Part shown: piece by piece, positions 11,180 to 22,500 of the stretch
How the letters are laid out: every line of letters starts with the position of its first letter
Position numbering within the stretch: the first letter of the stretch is position 1
Source: Deroplatys truncata
Lineage: Eukaryota > Arthropoda > Insecta > Mantodea > Mantidae
Assembly: GCA_030765065.1 (NCBI GenBank)
Contig: CM060990.1
Location: 670,932,118 to 670,996,117 of the forward strand
DNA: 64,000 bases
Direction of reading: 5' to 3'
The notes under the pieces: generated by a model
Databases searched by the model: none
What the model was told of the DNA's origin: nothing
Seen by the model: the letters and a program-made list of their open reading frames with translations, nothing else
Position numbers and translations under genes: made by a program

Positions 11180-11385
11180 TCACGTTTTTCGTGACGTACT
11201 GACGTAATGAAATACGCACGATACAGCCATTTCTCCTAGACAGCTCACTCGCTGGGGAGTCGAACACAAGACTTCTGTAACGTCTCGCGGAAGCAGCACT
11301 CGCTGTACGTTACAGCAGACCTCAGAAACTCGCTCAGAGAACAGCACTTTCCGTTGCATTAGAAACGATACGCTAACTCGCTCAG
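11180..11385 (-). other. Leader-like sequence below the heat-shock promoter
   Basis: This is the region that would be transcribed from the promoter at 11.4 kb. It contains four copies of AGCGAGT on the minus strand (at 11376, 11328, 11298 and 11247 on plus coordinates) and ends near GTGAACTCAAAGTGAA. That style recalls hsp 5' leaders. An open frame at 11180-11497 crosses the promoter itself, so it is not a credible CDS. Confidence 0.4.
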
Positions 11386-11470
11386 TCACTAACGACTCGC
11401 GAAAGCGCTCGCTTATATAGCACATGGTAAGAGTTCCGAACGTTCTAGAATGGGAAATTTCTAGAAGATT
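11380..11470 (-). promoter_or_regulatory. Heat-shock-type promoter (HSE array plus TATA)
   Basis: Positions 11438-11466 hold six heat-shock pentamer cores: GAA-TTC-GAA at 11438-11450 with 2-nt gaps, then a 3-nt gap, then GAA-TTC-GAA at 11454-11466. This is the HSF-trimer pattern. On the minus strand they lie about 20 bp upstream of TATATAAG (11412-11419). A transcript would start near 11385 and run left. The geometry is that of an insect hsp70-class promoter. No heat-shock protein start is found downstream. Confidence 0.6.
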
Positions 11471-11771
11471 TTGGTTATCTGACGATAGCGCTTCCATTAA
11501 TCTTTTTTCGTATAGATATTGTGCAAAACATGGTTTTATTTAGTTATATATTATTTTAAAATTGTTATTATAAGTGATGAAGAGTGAAATTATTGCTCAA
11601 AGTTATATATTCATATGTGAATAATCTAGAACTGTGCTCATAAAACAGGACGCCACTGCATGCGCGAAAAACTAAAAGTAAACGGATACATGATCCTCCT
11701 CCTTGCTATACATACCTGTGAAGGCCAGTAGAATACCTCCAAAAGCTGCGGGGGCGGCATAAATGGAAGCT

Positions 11772-12620
11772 AGTGTACCTAGTAGGTACAGGAAGTACTG
11801 CATTTCACCCAAAATATAATTTCCTCCAAAATAGATCTAATGAATTTGACTTTAGTATGACGTATTTAATATAGTTACATGAAAAATAAAATTTTTATCT
11901 TAAATTTTCTGGGAATAGCCTGTGAAGTCCTCTTCATTCAGAAGGAATTTTATTTAATTTTGTAAAACGGGCAACTATAAGAGAGAGAGAAAAACATACT
12001 GCATAAAAAATGTAAATATCTTTAAAGTACACAGTTTATTTAAAATAATAATTTCTGTGGCATTAGCCATTTCCGAGATACCCGTTATTATTGGTTTGAA
12101 ATATTCAATACTTCAAAGTCGCTACTCAGCTGTCTCTCTCGATTTTATGGAAAGAGTATGAAATTTCAAATTCATTATAAAGCGATCACCGTTTAAACTA
12201 CTAGCTAGCGATTCTGTTTTCTCTATTTCTCTTCTACCCACAACGAAATGTGTAATTAAACTGTTTCTGGAAAGGTTTGTCTCCATTAACATGAAGTAGA
12301 AAAATAAGCTTTCGAAAAATAGTTCCTAAATGTTAAATTGAGCTTTATTTATGGACACCCTTTAACTGCTATGGTTGTTATCGTCCCACTCTATATTGAA
12401 AGACCGGAAATTTTGCTCAGAGGTCTCTTTATCAGGCTTGAGGTTCTTTTACGTGCCGTAAATATATGACATGGAACCATCGACTTTACTTCCCTTGCGA
12501 TGGAAGCCATGCTAAGGAATTTTACGCCCGAAAAAATCACTTGGAGACTAGAGGCACAGAACTTATATACGAATAAACGATAATGGGTAGAGAAATATGT
12601 GTGAATCTTACACATCAGTT
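11772..12620 (+). repeat. Family D copy (D4), split by SINE-A
   Basis: It starts near CCTAGTAGGTACAGGAAGTACTG and runs through the family hallmarks (TTTTCTGGGAATAGCCTGTGA, CATTTCCGAGATA, ATGAAGTAGA) to GGGTAGAGAAATATGTG...ACACATCAG. SINE-A copy 3 interrupts the 3' part. It is the subtype carrying TTATGGAAAGAGTATGAAAT. Confidence 0.8.
12335..12556 (-). mobile_element. SINE-A copy 3, head partly deleted
   Basis: The SINE-A body is clear on the minus strand. The B box region is missing: sequence jumps from the body start (CGAAAAAATCAC) to GACTAGAGGCA, part of the tRNA-like head. Family D flanks both sides. Confidence 0.8.
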
Positions 12621-12743
12621 GGTTTTTATTTTTAGTTATAACATTCACTGAAGTTTTAACAAAACCTCTAAGAGTCATACTTTAATTCTTGTTCTGAGAA
12701 AAGCTATTGATCTCTTTGTGTGCTGGAGATAGGAAGGCATATA

Positions 12744-13552
12744 CAGTGCGGTCGTTTTATGGTGAGGCCACGGACCGTGCGTATGCATGTTCCGCACACT
12801 GTTAGGTACACTGGGGTTTTTTCGTTACGTAACTCCCGCATTACCTACGAGTGGTAGTAACATGCACTATAATGAGTACTAACCTTGTTGTATTGGTGTT
12901 GGAAGTGGTGTCCAGCTACGTGAAGAAATTCCTGGTATCTTCGGATAGAATTTCCATTCAAACACATAAATTATTTTTCGGTAAAGTTAGTAATTTCTGT
13001 TTTTTGTTTGTCCTTAAGGTCGTCTGTGGTGTGGGGATTGTTCCTATAAACTTTACTTTTTAGGGATCCCCACAAATAGATGCACAAACTTTGTTGATTT
13101 TTTCCTCCGTTAGAACATTTCGTTTTCGCTTCTTAGGTTAACCAGGCGTCTAACAGTTTCTTTACCTGGAACTGGAATGCCAGAAACTTTCCCCTGATAT
13201 TGTCTACACACCTGTTTACATGATTCGGTTTTTACGTATGTATCGTACATAAAAATTCGTTGTTCAGTCGTAAATTTGTCGGCAGATATTGCAGCGAACT
13301 ACATAATTATAAGACACTAACACTCTTAAGCAAATCACACAAACACAGATGTCTTAAATAAACCTTTACCTTTGAGATGCACAATACACAATTTTTCAGC
13401 ACGAACATAAAGTAGCGACTGAAGCACAGCTAATAAACATAACCTAGAACGACACGTCATGCACCTCCAGTTGCGCGTCGGAAAAATACCGAGCAGTACA
13501 GCGTGCTACGCATATAGCTGGCCTGCAGCCTCACCTTAAAACGACTGCACTG
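12744..13552 (-). mobile_element. TA-flanked TIR element, Tc1/pogo-like deletion derivative
   Basis: The termini CAGTGCGGTCGTTTTATGG (12744) and the reverse complement of CCTTAAAACGACTGCACTG (ending 13552) match at nearly every position, flanked by TA at 12742-12743 and 13553-13554. On the minus strand an internal stretch reads SCKQVCRQYQGKVSGIPVPG then KETVRRLV, resembling the DUF4817-type helix-turn-helix at the N-terminus of some Tc1/mariner transposases. No catalytic domain remains. Confidence 0.75.
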
Positions 13553-13627
13553 TATGATCTCAGCTTATACGCACATACTTGGAATATAGGTAAATCATGC
13601 ATCACAAAAGTAATAGTGTGTCATACC

Positions 13628-15022
13628 TAGGGCCCGGATTTTTAGGTTTTAACCTATGTTTTTCCTCGCTATTTAATTAACACATTTCAAGATATATATT
13701 CGTTTCACACTTCCTGGAGCAGAATATACGAATTTCATTACACCTAAAAAAACCTAAAAGAGGGGTTGACATCTAAAATAACCTAAATGGCTGTTTTTCC
13801 TTTTTCGAAATGAAGAATGTTATTTTCGAATTGAAACTCATTGTAAAATTATTCCCACCACTTATAGCCAGTAGATAGTTCAAGTTACTACAGTTTAAAG
13901 TAGCACATGTGACGTGGTGACACCTGCATGCAGCAGATAGAAGGTTAAAAGAAGCGTAACCTGCGTAAACGAATCACCACCAATAATTCACTGAGGGTAC
14001 AACAGAATACACTGAGAGTACTATTCTAATGTAATTGTTGTATCGTGAAACAATGCCTAAATCATATTTATTGAAATAGTGGATTGCTGCAGATCCACAC
14101 TTCACTTTTTTTAGTCTTAGACAGTGCTACCTACATGTCGAAGACCGGGCGGGAGTTCTACGGTCCTTCCACCCGACCATGCTACATGTTACATGCTTGG
14201 CCTACGGCCTGCACCGCCTTGCAGAGGAGATTAGAAGCCACTTCGATTATGTGAGCAGCCTGATATTTTTGGTCATTAAGCTTTTTTTCTTAAAAAAACC
14301 CAACACGTACACAACTGTTCAAAAAGAAGGTACCGGCAACCCCTCTTCCACCTGAGCCAATACTTGGCTGTTTGCTGCCATTTACTACGCCAAAAATGTC
14401 ACCAATGAACTGATGAAACAGAAGCTTCCTGCATTACCATGGTTAAGAAGCACTCGAGTATGTCACTCTTGCCACTTCCCTTAGGTATATTAAGACACAT
14501 TTTTGTTTTATAGACAAGCTATTCTCCGGATGGAAAGTACAACTTTGTCACTGAAGACGCTCCAGATATCATTGGCAATGTTTCCAGTAAAGAAATACCT
14601 GGACCAGTGGGAGCTGCATGTTCTTCGAAGTTGCAGAAGATTCTTCAACGAAATCCTAGTTTTGAAGATATGAAAATCAATTAAGTATTGCAGGGAGAAA
14701 AGTATACTGGAAAACTACCCCTAGAACCTGCTGCACTGGCCCTATGTTCTACGCCCCAATGATGTCATGTTTCGTTGAAAGAAGCTTTTCTTCATGCAAG
14801 AATGTGTTACGTGATAATAGGAAATCATTTAGGCCAGAAAATGTGAGAATGCATGTAAATATCTACTAAATACCAGAAAAGCAAAATTATTGATACCTCT
14901 ATTGATCCACGAAGCAAAACGTAAAAAAAATCTATTTCAACCAATAAAAACATAAAAAACCTACTTTAAGGATATAAGTAACCTAAAATGAAGGTTTATT
15001 CCACCTAAAAATCCGGTCCCTA
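13628..15022 (+). mobile_element. hAT transposon, decayed
   Basis: The ends TAGGGCCCGGATTTTTAGGT and ACCTAAAAATCCGGTCCCTA are inverted with one mismatch. They are flanked by GTCATACC (13620-13627) and GTCATACG (15023-15030), an 8-bp duplication with 7/8 identity, the hallmark of hAT insertion. Internal sequence carries transposase traces on the plus strand. Confidence 0.88.
14160..14870 (+). pseudogene. hAT transposase remnant
   Basis: Broken frames give HVTCLAYGLHRLAEEIRS, then FLKKPNTYTTVQKE, ANTWLFAAIYYAKN, and near the 3' end SCFVERSFSSCKNVLRDNR followed by KSFRPENVRMHVNIY. The last block is the hAT C-terminal dimerisation region, normally located at the end of the transposase and used for oligomer assembly. 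Stops and frameshifts are frequent, and the N-terminal zinc finger was not found. It cannot encode an active enzyme. Confidence 0.8.
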
Positions 15023-15206
15023 GTCATACGTCATCGGTGCGCACACATGGCCTGAGAGAAGCTCTGGTTTGAATGTACGCTTACAGTAGAGGTGAAAAAA
15101 GTACACTTGACATACGTTGCATACATCTTGCATAGAAGAACTAGAATACTCGAAACACTAAAGCATTTCTATTTATAAGAACCAATAATGGGGAGAACCC
15201 ATAAAT

Positions 15207-15496
15207 TAAATTAAGTTTTTTTTATGGACGCACATAAGCTGGTGTGGGCCATATCGTCCCATTCTATATTGGGCGTGAAAGACCGCTAATTTTGCTCAGA
15301 GGCCTCTTTATCAGACTTTAGGTTCTTTTACGTGCCGTAAATCTACCACACGGGAACACCGGCTTTACTTCCCTTCCGTAGGAAGCTATGCTAAGGATTT
15401 TTACACCCGAAAGGATCCATCGCCCTCCGCGGGTTTGAACCCGCGACCTCGGGAACTAGAGGCTAGCATGGTAACCACTACATCACGGAGAACGAC
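15207..15496 (-). mobile_element. SINE-A copy 4, full length
   Basis: Complete on the minus strand, from GTTCTCCGTGATGTAGTGG at the right edge through B box GGGTTCAAACCC to the 3' end near 15207. It abuts the TA dinucleotide of the Tc1-like element at 15500. Confidence 0.88.
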
Positions 15497-15499
15497 ATA

Positions 15500-16745
15500 C
15501 ACTACGTGATCAAATGTATCCGGACACTTGGCTGAAAATGACGTACAAGTTCGTGGCGCCCTCCATCGGTAATGCTGGAAGTCAATATGGTGTTGGCTCA
15601 CCCTTAGCCTTGATGACAGTGTTCACTCTCGCAGGCATACTTTCAATCAGGTGTTGGAAGGTTTCTTGGGGAATGGTAGCCCATTATTCACGGAGTGCGG
15701 AACTGAGGAGAGGTATCGATGTAGGTCGGTGAGGCCTGGCACGAAGTCGGCGTTCCAAAACATCCTAAAAGTGTTCTATAGGACTCAAGTCAGGATTCTG
15801 TGCAGGCCAGTCCATTACAAGGATGTTATTGTCGTGTAACCACTCCGCCACATCCCGTGCAGTATGAACAGGTGCTCGAACGTGTTGAAAGATGCAATCG
15901 CCATCCCCGAATTGCTCTTCAACAGTGGGAAGCAAGAAGGTGCTTAAAATATGAATATAGGTCTGCGATGTGATCGTGTCACGCAAAACAACAAGGATAG
16001 CAGATCCCCTCCAGGAAATACACGACCACACCATAACACCAACACCTCCGAATTTCACTGTTGGCACTACACACGCTGGCAGATGACGTTCACCGGGCAT
16101 TCACCATACCCACACCCTGACATCGGATCGCCACATTGTGCACCGTGATTCATCACTCCACAAAACGTTTGGTCACTGTTCAATCGTGTAATGTTGGCGC
16201 TCCTTACACCAAGCGAGGTGTCGTTTGGCATTTTCCTGCGTGATGTGTGGCTTATGAGCAGCCGCTTGACCATGGAATCCAAGGTTTCTCACCTCATGCC
16301 TAACTGTCATAGTACTTGGAGTGGATCCTGATGCAGTTTGGAATTCATGTGTGATGGTCTGGATAGATGTCTGCCTATTACTCTTTACGACCCTCTTCAA
16401 ATGTCGGCGGTCTCTGTCAGTCAACAGACGAGGTCGGCCTGTACGCTTTTATGCTGTATATGTCCCTTCACGTTTCTACTTCACTATAACATCAGAAACA
16501 GTGGACTTAGTGATGTTTAGGAGTGTGGAAATGTCGCGTACAGACTTCTGACACTAGTGACACCAAATCATCTGACCAAGTTCGAAGTTCGTGAGTTCCA
16601 GAGCGTCCAATTCTGCTGTTTCACAATGTCTAATGACTACTGAGGTCGCGGATAATGAATACCAGGCAGTATGTGGCAGCACAATGCACCTAAGATGAAA
16701 AACGTATGTTTGTGGGGGTGTCCGGATACTTTTGATCACATAGTG
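15500..16745 (-). mobile_element. Tc1-like transposon, full length but dead
   Basis: The termini CACTACGTGATCAAATGTAT and the reverse complement CACTATGTGATCAAAAGTAT, each followed by CCGGACAC, are inverted over about 28 bp. They are flanked by TA at 15498-15499 and 16746-16747. Length is 1246 bp. A transposase pseudogene fills the inside. Confidence 0.92.
15590..16625 (-). pseudogene. Tc1-like DD34E transposase pseudogene
   Basis: Read on the minus strand, the N-terminal ALELTNFELGQM block, DRDRRHLKRVVKSNRQTS helix-turn-helix region, and DDE catalytic region are present in several frames (16173-16424, 16067-16282, 15765-16100). The first aspartate is kept in WSDESR. The second, normally QHD-x-AP, reads FQHVRAPVH, so D has become V by an A-to-T change near 15874. 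The glutamate is kept in LSPIEHF, immediately followed by a stop. Multiple stops and frameshifts make it inactive. Confidence 0.88.
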
Positions 16746-16747
16746 TA

Positions 16748-17600
16748 TATAGGGCCTTTTACTTATCAAAGTTGCTGTCTTAAACCAGAATATATTAACT
16801 TGTATGTCTCTCCTGGTCAGATGCTGAGGCTTGCATGCGAAAAACACCACTGTGTTTTGTGTTGAATGATTTATAATTTAAGCAAATTTTTTATCCAATC
16901 TGAGGGTTTGAGATCAGAGAGGTAATTTCGTTTAAGAAGTTTAGGCACATAGCTTAACTGTAGTAACCATTGACATTGAAGAAATATCACAAGAATCGAT
17001 ATTTAAAAAAAAAGAATAACCGCCGCATCCTTCCCCATTTGTTACGTTACCCAAGATAGGAAAGCAACAATGTTTACGTCACTTTCTGATGCTCCCAAGT
17101 GTTGCTTTGTGAGGGGGAATGTGGTGGCCACAGGAGTTCTCGGATATTACCGCATGAAGAAATGTAGATAATAGAATCAAGCACAAATAAAGCCTCGCCG
17201 AAGAAGAAAACGTCCTTCAGGGAACACTGAAGAAGAAGACAACCAGATTTGGGTGCCTTTGAGTGGATGTGTTGAGCATACATGGAGGGCGCGTGCTTTC
17301 TTGCCGTGTATTTGTCCGTGGGTAAAGGTATCAGCAGCCGTTGAGGCGGAAGGATACGCTTCTTTAGAAGATACCTGAACGAACACATTCACAACAACTA
17401 ACAATACTTATTACGTTCACTCAGCTACTTTAGATTTATCGAGACATCAGCAACTTGCACCGGAGCCTCGTATACTTGCTTAACGTACAAATGTGGTTAA
17501 AATATATGCCTCAACGAAATACTTTGAAGGAGTTATCAATCTGTTTACATCTGTTTCAAGTGTCAGTTTTCCATTTTTAATTAATAACACCGATACCTGT
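16748..17600. other. No gene recognised
   Basis: Several overlapping minus-strand frames (17074-17404) reach 104 residues, but none shows a known motif and they overlap each other. I do not support a CDS. Confidence 0.45.
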
Positions 17601-17604
17601 AGTC

Positions 17605-17850
17605 AGGACATTATGACACGGGCTTGTGGACGCTAGGTCGCCGGTTCAAATCCTGCCAGGAGGGTCACCGACTGCGGCTCTCCTTAGTGCTTATAACTGA
17701 CAAATGCTGTACTTAAGCCCGGAATGTTTCCTTCCCAAATTTGCTTTTCCAATTGTCATTTCATTTCAGGTGGCATCAGTACCCACAGCCTGTGGTGCCA
17801 TATGAAGTAAGAACGGGCATTAAACACTCCCAGAAGAAAGAGAATAAATA
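17605..17850 (+). mobile_element. SINE-C copy 1
   Basis: A tRNA-like 5' part with B box GGTTCAAATCC (about 17643-17653) is followed by the family body (GGAATGTTTCCTTCCC, TTCCAATTGTCATTTCATTTC) and a 3' end GTAAGAACGGGCATTAAACA. Five other copies are in the window. Confidence 0.8.
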
Positions 17851-19489
17851 ACTGATATTACTTTATACATTAAAATGCGCTAATATATTTTATACATTTT
17901 TTGTGTAGGGTAAGTAAAATTAAAAATATAGGAAACTGCTACCATATTTTTCGTTCAATAGAATTAACTAGTTTTTCAGAATATGGTAGTAGTGAGGCCC
18001 GTACCTGGATTTCGTTTAGGGGGGGCTTATCACAGAATTAGTGTCTACTTTTAAACGGACCGTCCCAGCAGAGCAATGGTAGCTGTTGTTGTCTGAGATG
18101 CATGGGGACGAGTTTAGATTTCCAGTACTGTCATAAGGATTTCTCACCTCTTGAGATGTCTGATGCAGAATGCACTCAGCCTCGTGAGATCCTTGGTGAG
18201 CTACTTCATGGAATAGTAGTAGCTCCGGTCTGGTAGACCGCGTCAAATCGGCCAGGAGACGCGACCACATGCACTCCATAAAAGCACTGTCCCCATAATG
18301 TACACAGGGCCGTGCAATAGGCCTGGGCCCTGTAGAGCTATCGGTTAGCATTTTATGTATAATTGTTATCACCGCAATTTAATACATTTATTTCCAGAGT
18401 TAAATATTATTTCTCTAAATTTAAATAACACCAAAGCATTACTTCAAAATCTAAAGTTCTGTACCAGTGGCTTAATGTGCTTTTATTTACGTTTGTCGTT
18501 TCTTCTATTCCCATATTGTATGAGGTATGATCCAACTTACTTCTATAATAAGTGATGCAACATGATGTGAAGACTCAGTAAAAGAATAATTCATTAGCTT
18601 CTTAGTTGCTTTCACTAAAAACAGAATTTTAACGACATAATAAACTAAAAAAAAGTCGAAATATCCCAATATTAGTTTGAAACAAGACTGAATATAGTAT
18701 ATTTTGAAGCTTCTGTTACTGATAGGTCTGGATATTTAAAACATCACATTAATTATACTATTTGACGGTTTGTGCTGATTTTACTTCCTAAGTAATTTGT
18801 TTGTATAAACAAAATAAAGACGTTGGAAGGTTTTAATCATAGAAAACTGCATATTAATAAATACAGAACAAGAATAGTGTTTTCTATGTTTAAATGTTTT
18901 AATATTTAATGGGGACCATTTCTATTCATCAAAGGTGAAAGTTAACGAACGCCTTAAATTTATGAAACAAAATAGGGTTTTAATAACTTTCTGTAGTCAC
19001 TTTAAATCCAAACTTGGTAACATTCACTGCACTCCAAGACATTTCCCTTTATTTTCTCCCTTAGCATGACCAACGTGATTACAAGAAAATATACCTAATG
19101 TCAAACCCATATACATTTGATTTTTACCTGTACTCCCAATACGCACACAAATACTTAAAAGAGAGAGGGCGGGAGAGGGGGGAGGTAAGAAGGAAGTTAC
19201 TTAAAAATTTAATAGAATAACGTGACCGGAGCATAGGATTCTGCTACACATAGTATTTTTTACTGGAAGGTGTAGTACGTTTCTTTAATTGTTTTAATAC
19301 GATACTGTTCTCTGACACAACAAAGTTAATTTCAAGCATATAGTTGTCTGATTTTTAAATATTATTAACCACTTAATTAAGCAATATACTGCAGAAAAAG
19401 ACCTTAAGAATTATATCTCGTTCATGGTTTGATGCCCATTGTCGACCTATACTTAAATGTTTTAACATCCTGACAGTAATTAATGTATA
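17851..19489. other. No gene seen
   Basis: AT-rich sequence with a moderately GC-rich patch at 18010-18330. A purine run (GAGAGAGGGCGGGAGAGG) lies near 19160. No coding or terminal-repeat signal is convincing. Confidence 0.45.
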
Positions 19490-19491
19490 TA

Positions 19492-20850
19492 CACTCCCGT
19501 TTGTGAAAATTGCAACACCAAGAAAGAATTTCCCGAATAACTCCAAACTTGGTGGAAGTGTAGAAGAGTGTGCAAGTAATAAGTGATTAGGTTTGCAGAG
19601 AGATGGGATACACGTAGGCCGAGCAGAGCCCTCTCGTGTCGGTCCGACAAAGTCAGTGTTGTGTCCAGTGTAGTCAGTGCAGAGCTATCGCCTCGTCGAC
19701 GACAAAGGGAGCCATATCGGCATGTGAGTGAGTTCCAACGGCGCAGAATGATTGGTCTCCGGAGAGGGTTTGTCATACCGTGACATTTCGGCTCGTACAG
19801 GGCATGCTGCTACGACCGTGATGCGTGTGTGAAAGCAGTGGATAGATGAAGGTCGTACGCAGTGAACAGCGGTTACTGGACCACGGAACATGACCACAGC
19901 ACGGAATGACCGTCATCTTGTCCGAATGGTTATAACGAACCGTACAGCTTCATCCACAGTGTTGCCTCGAAGCTGGAGCACTGCAACGGTGTGAACTTGT
20001 GAGCATCAACGGTTCGTCGTCGTGTGCTGCAGGTTGGACTGGTTGCATGCATGCCATTACGTCGGCTTCCATTGTTCAGAACCCACAAGCTTCTCCGAGT
20101 ACAATGGGCACGTGAACACCATCACTGGGGTGCTGAGTGGCAAAATGTAGTCTTTTTGGACGAGTCCCGTTTCAACGTGTCCTACAGTGATGGCCGCATA
20201 CGTCTCCGGCGGTACTGTGGTGAGCGCAACCTGGAGGGCTGTATTGTTGAGCGGCATAGCGGACAAACACCAGTTGTGATGGTTTGGGGCGCCATTGGTT
20301 ACAACAACCGATATCGCCTCCTATGAATTGAGGGCACTTTGAACAGCAACCGATACCTAACGGTGGTTGTAGAACCTGAGGTACTTCCCCTGCTTCAGGC
20401 ATCTCCACAGGCCACATTTCAACAGGACAATGCCCGGCCACATATTGCGAGGAATGTACAAGCCTTCTTCGAAGAGCGACGGGTACCATTGCTTCCGTGG
20501 CCTGCACGTTCGCCTAACATGTCGCACATCGAACATGTCTGGAATATGGTTGGTCAGCATCTGGTGCGTCACGGTCCTTCAGTAACCAGTATCACGGATT
20601 TGGGGGTTCGAATATGAACTGCGTGGAGGGAAATCCCTCAGAAACTTATTCGATTCAATGCCACGGTGTATAACAGCTCCAATTGCAGCGCATGGAGGCC
20701 ACACTAAATGATGAATATTAGGACTCAAAGGTTATGTATAGATTCGAAAAGTTTATAATTTCTTACTTGTCATGTACCTAACCTGTGGTATTAAATTCAT
20801 TGAATTCATGCGTTTCCTTCTTGGTGTTGCAGTTTTCACAAACGACAGTG
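19492..20850 (+). mobile_element. Tc1-like transposon (second family), full length but dead
   Basis: The ends CACTCCCGTTTGTGAAAATT and, in reverse complement, CACTGTCGTTTGTGAAAACT, each continuing GCAACACCAAGAA, flank 1359 bp. TA dinucleotides lie at 19490-19491 and 20851-20852. A terminal fragment of the same family is at 30.7 kb. Confidence 0.92.
19700..20617 (+). pseudogene. Tc1-like DD34E transposase pseudogene
   Basis: The N-terminal HTH remnant shows EFQRRRMIGLRRGF (19729-19770). The catalytic part keeps all three acidic residues: D in VFLDESRFNV (20024-20326), D in FQQDNARPH and E in SHIEHVW (20339-20617), with exactly 34 residues between the last two. A TGA after NNRYRLL (20323-20325) separates the two catalytic blocks, and the N-terminal part has frameshifts. 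The catalytic triad is thus intact while the reading frame is not. Confidence 0.9.
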
Positions 20851-20949
20851 TATATACAATTGTATAGTAATTATTAAGACTAACTTGGATAATCACCTAT
20901 TTCATCATCAGCAAATGAATATTATACTAGAAATAATTATTTTATTGCC

Positions 20950-21290
20950 GCACACAAAGTAAAATTGACTAAATCCAAGAAATGCTGTAATAACATTGGT
21001 ATCAATATGTTTAACAGATTACCAAGAGCTGCCCATTCAGCTAGCCTAGATAGATTTAAAGTTGCTTTAAAAGTTTGGCTTGCTGCAAACCCATTTTATA
21101 GTCTTAATGAATTTTTTCAAGCCAATACTGACATTGGATTTTGAAGTATCCTGTTTTATATTTTTATATTTTTAGTTTCTGTTATACTGATTCATTTTAT
21201 CACTTTTATTGTATCATTGACTTATGTTAATAGCTTCTTATGATGCAGTTCTACAACATTAGTAAATTTTGAGTATTGAGTATATAAAAG
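20950..21290 (+). pseudogene. LINE ORF2 C-terminal remnant plus 3' UTR
   Basis: One frame reads GINMFNRLPRAAHSASLDRF then KVALKVWLAANPFYSLNEFF and a stop near 21142. It matches the layout of the last 50 residues of Jockey/CR1-type ORF2 (NxLP..., SLDRFK, FYSLxEF). The rest of the element is missing. An AT-rich 3' UTR follows. Confidence 0.75.
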
Positions 21291-21835
21291 TTCAAATCTC
21301 TGGTACTTTTCATAAATGAGAATGAATTACTTCCAGATAAAATGTTTAGCTTTTCCTTTACAGTTATCGAAGAAAAGTTAGTGTACTAAACTAGACTTGG
21401 GCTTTTTTAAACGTGTATTTATGAGTTTTTGGGTCTAGTATCAGATTTCAGGTGAACTTCTTTAATTTAAACTGAGCACAAAGTATACCTCCGTTTTGTA
21501 TGCATGAAGAGGTTCTGCATATTGTTTAAAGGCAATCATCCAGTCATTTGTTTTTCCATTTCTTTCATACATCAAAATTAGAGGTCTTATTGGTTAGGTA
21601 CTTGACTTTCCTTAGCTGCTTCCAAAAATCAATCGACTTCCAGAACTTATTTGTGAGTGTCATGGTAACGTCTAGAATTTTCCGAGTGATTTAAGAAACT
21701 ATAAAATCACTAAAGCACAGATCAGAAATTCGTTATGAATACATACGGAGCAGCGAAGAAAGAAGAAAAGAAGAGGTGTAAAGTAAACGGTACTCTTATT
21801 TTAGCAAAGATCGTCTATCTAAAACAATAATCTGG
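21291..21835. other. No gene seen
   Basis: AT-rich, nothing recognisable. Confidence 0.5.
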
Positions 21836-21990
21836 CAAATGCCGGGAAGGTATCCTAAACTTAAGCCTGAAAAATTTTCTTTAGCAAATTTCTTTTCCCG
21901 ATTATCTTTTTATTTCATGTATTATCGGTGTTACCGCATATGGTTCCGAATGAAGCAAGAAGGGGGCTAACATTATTAAAAATAAATAAA
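21836..21990 (+). mobile_element. SINE-C copy 2, 5'-truncated and diverged
   Basis: Only the 3' half is present (AAGCCTGAAAAATTTTC, TTTTATTTCATGTATTATCG, GAAGCAAGAAGGGGGC), ending in an A-rich tail. Confidence 0.6.
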
Positions 21991-22500
21991 TAAAACCACA
22001 ATAAAAATCCCCGATTTTAGGAATGCAGAGGACCAAATTTAGACCTGCCTTTAATTATTAATTACAATGGTCCTCAATATTTGTGAGTATTGAATAATCT
22101 TTATTGCAGTGATTACATTTAGTCTTTAAATGCCGTAGATAAAAAAAGCCTTACAGTTTCATAGCATACTACACCCCTTAACTGTCTTCTGTAAGCTTTT
22201 CAAAATTGAATATTACAAAGCTAGTTTATGCACTGAACGTGAACCTAAAGCTTGAGTTTTCAGAAATAATCCTTTAGTTTAGAGTAACGTCTTAAGTTTT
22301 AAATATGTTTTTAAATATTCAGGTATTGTGGATGAAATACGTAGCTTCAGGGTTAAAGTGGTTCAGTTTAGAATTTTGCAGATGAAATTTGTAATACGTT
22401 TATGAGCTACCTATTTGTTAGGAATTGCTGAAGTATTTTCACGATATCAAAATTTCAAAACTGTAGTTAGTGTTACACAATGCAATAGTAATCCACCTAT
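21991..22500. other. No gene seen
   Basis: AT-rich, nothing recognisable. Confidence 0.5.

Noticed and set aside
11180-11497. 105-residue minus-strand CDS
   Set aside because: The frame runs through the TATA and heat-shock elements, so it cannot be the product of that promoter, and its sequence matches no chaperone.
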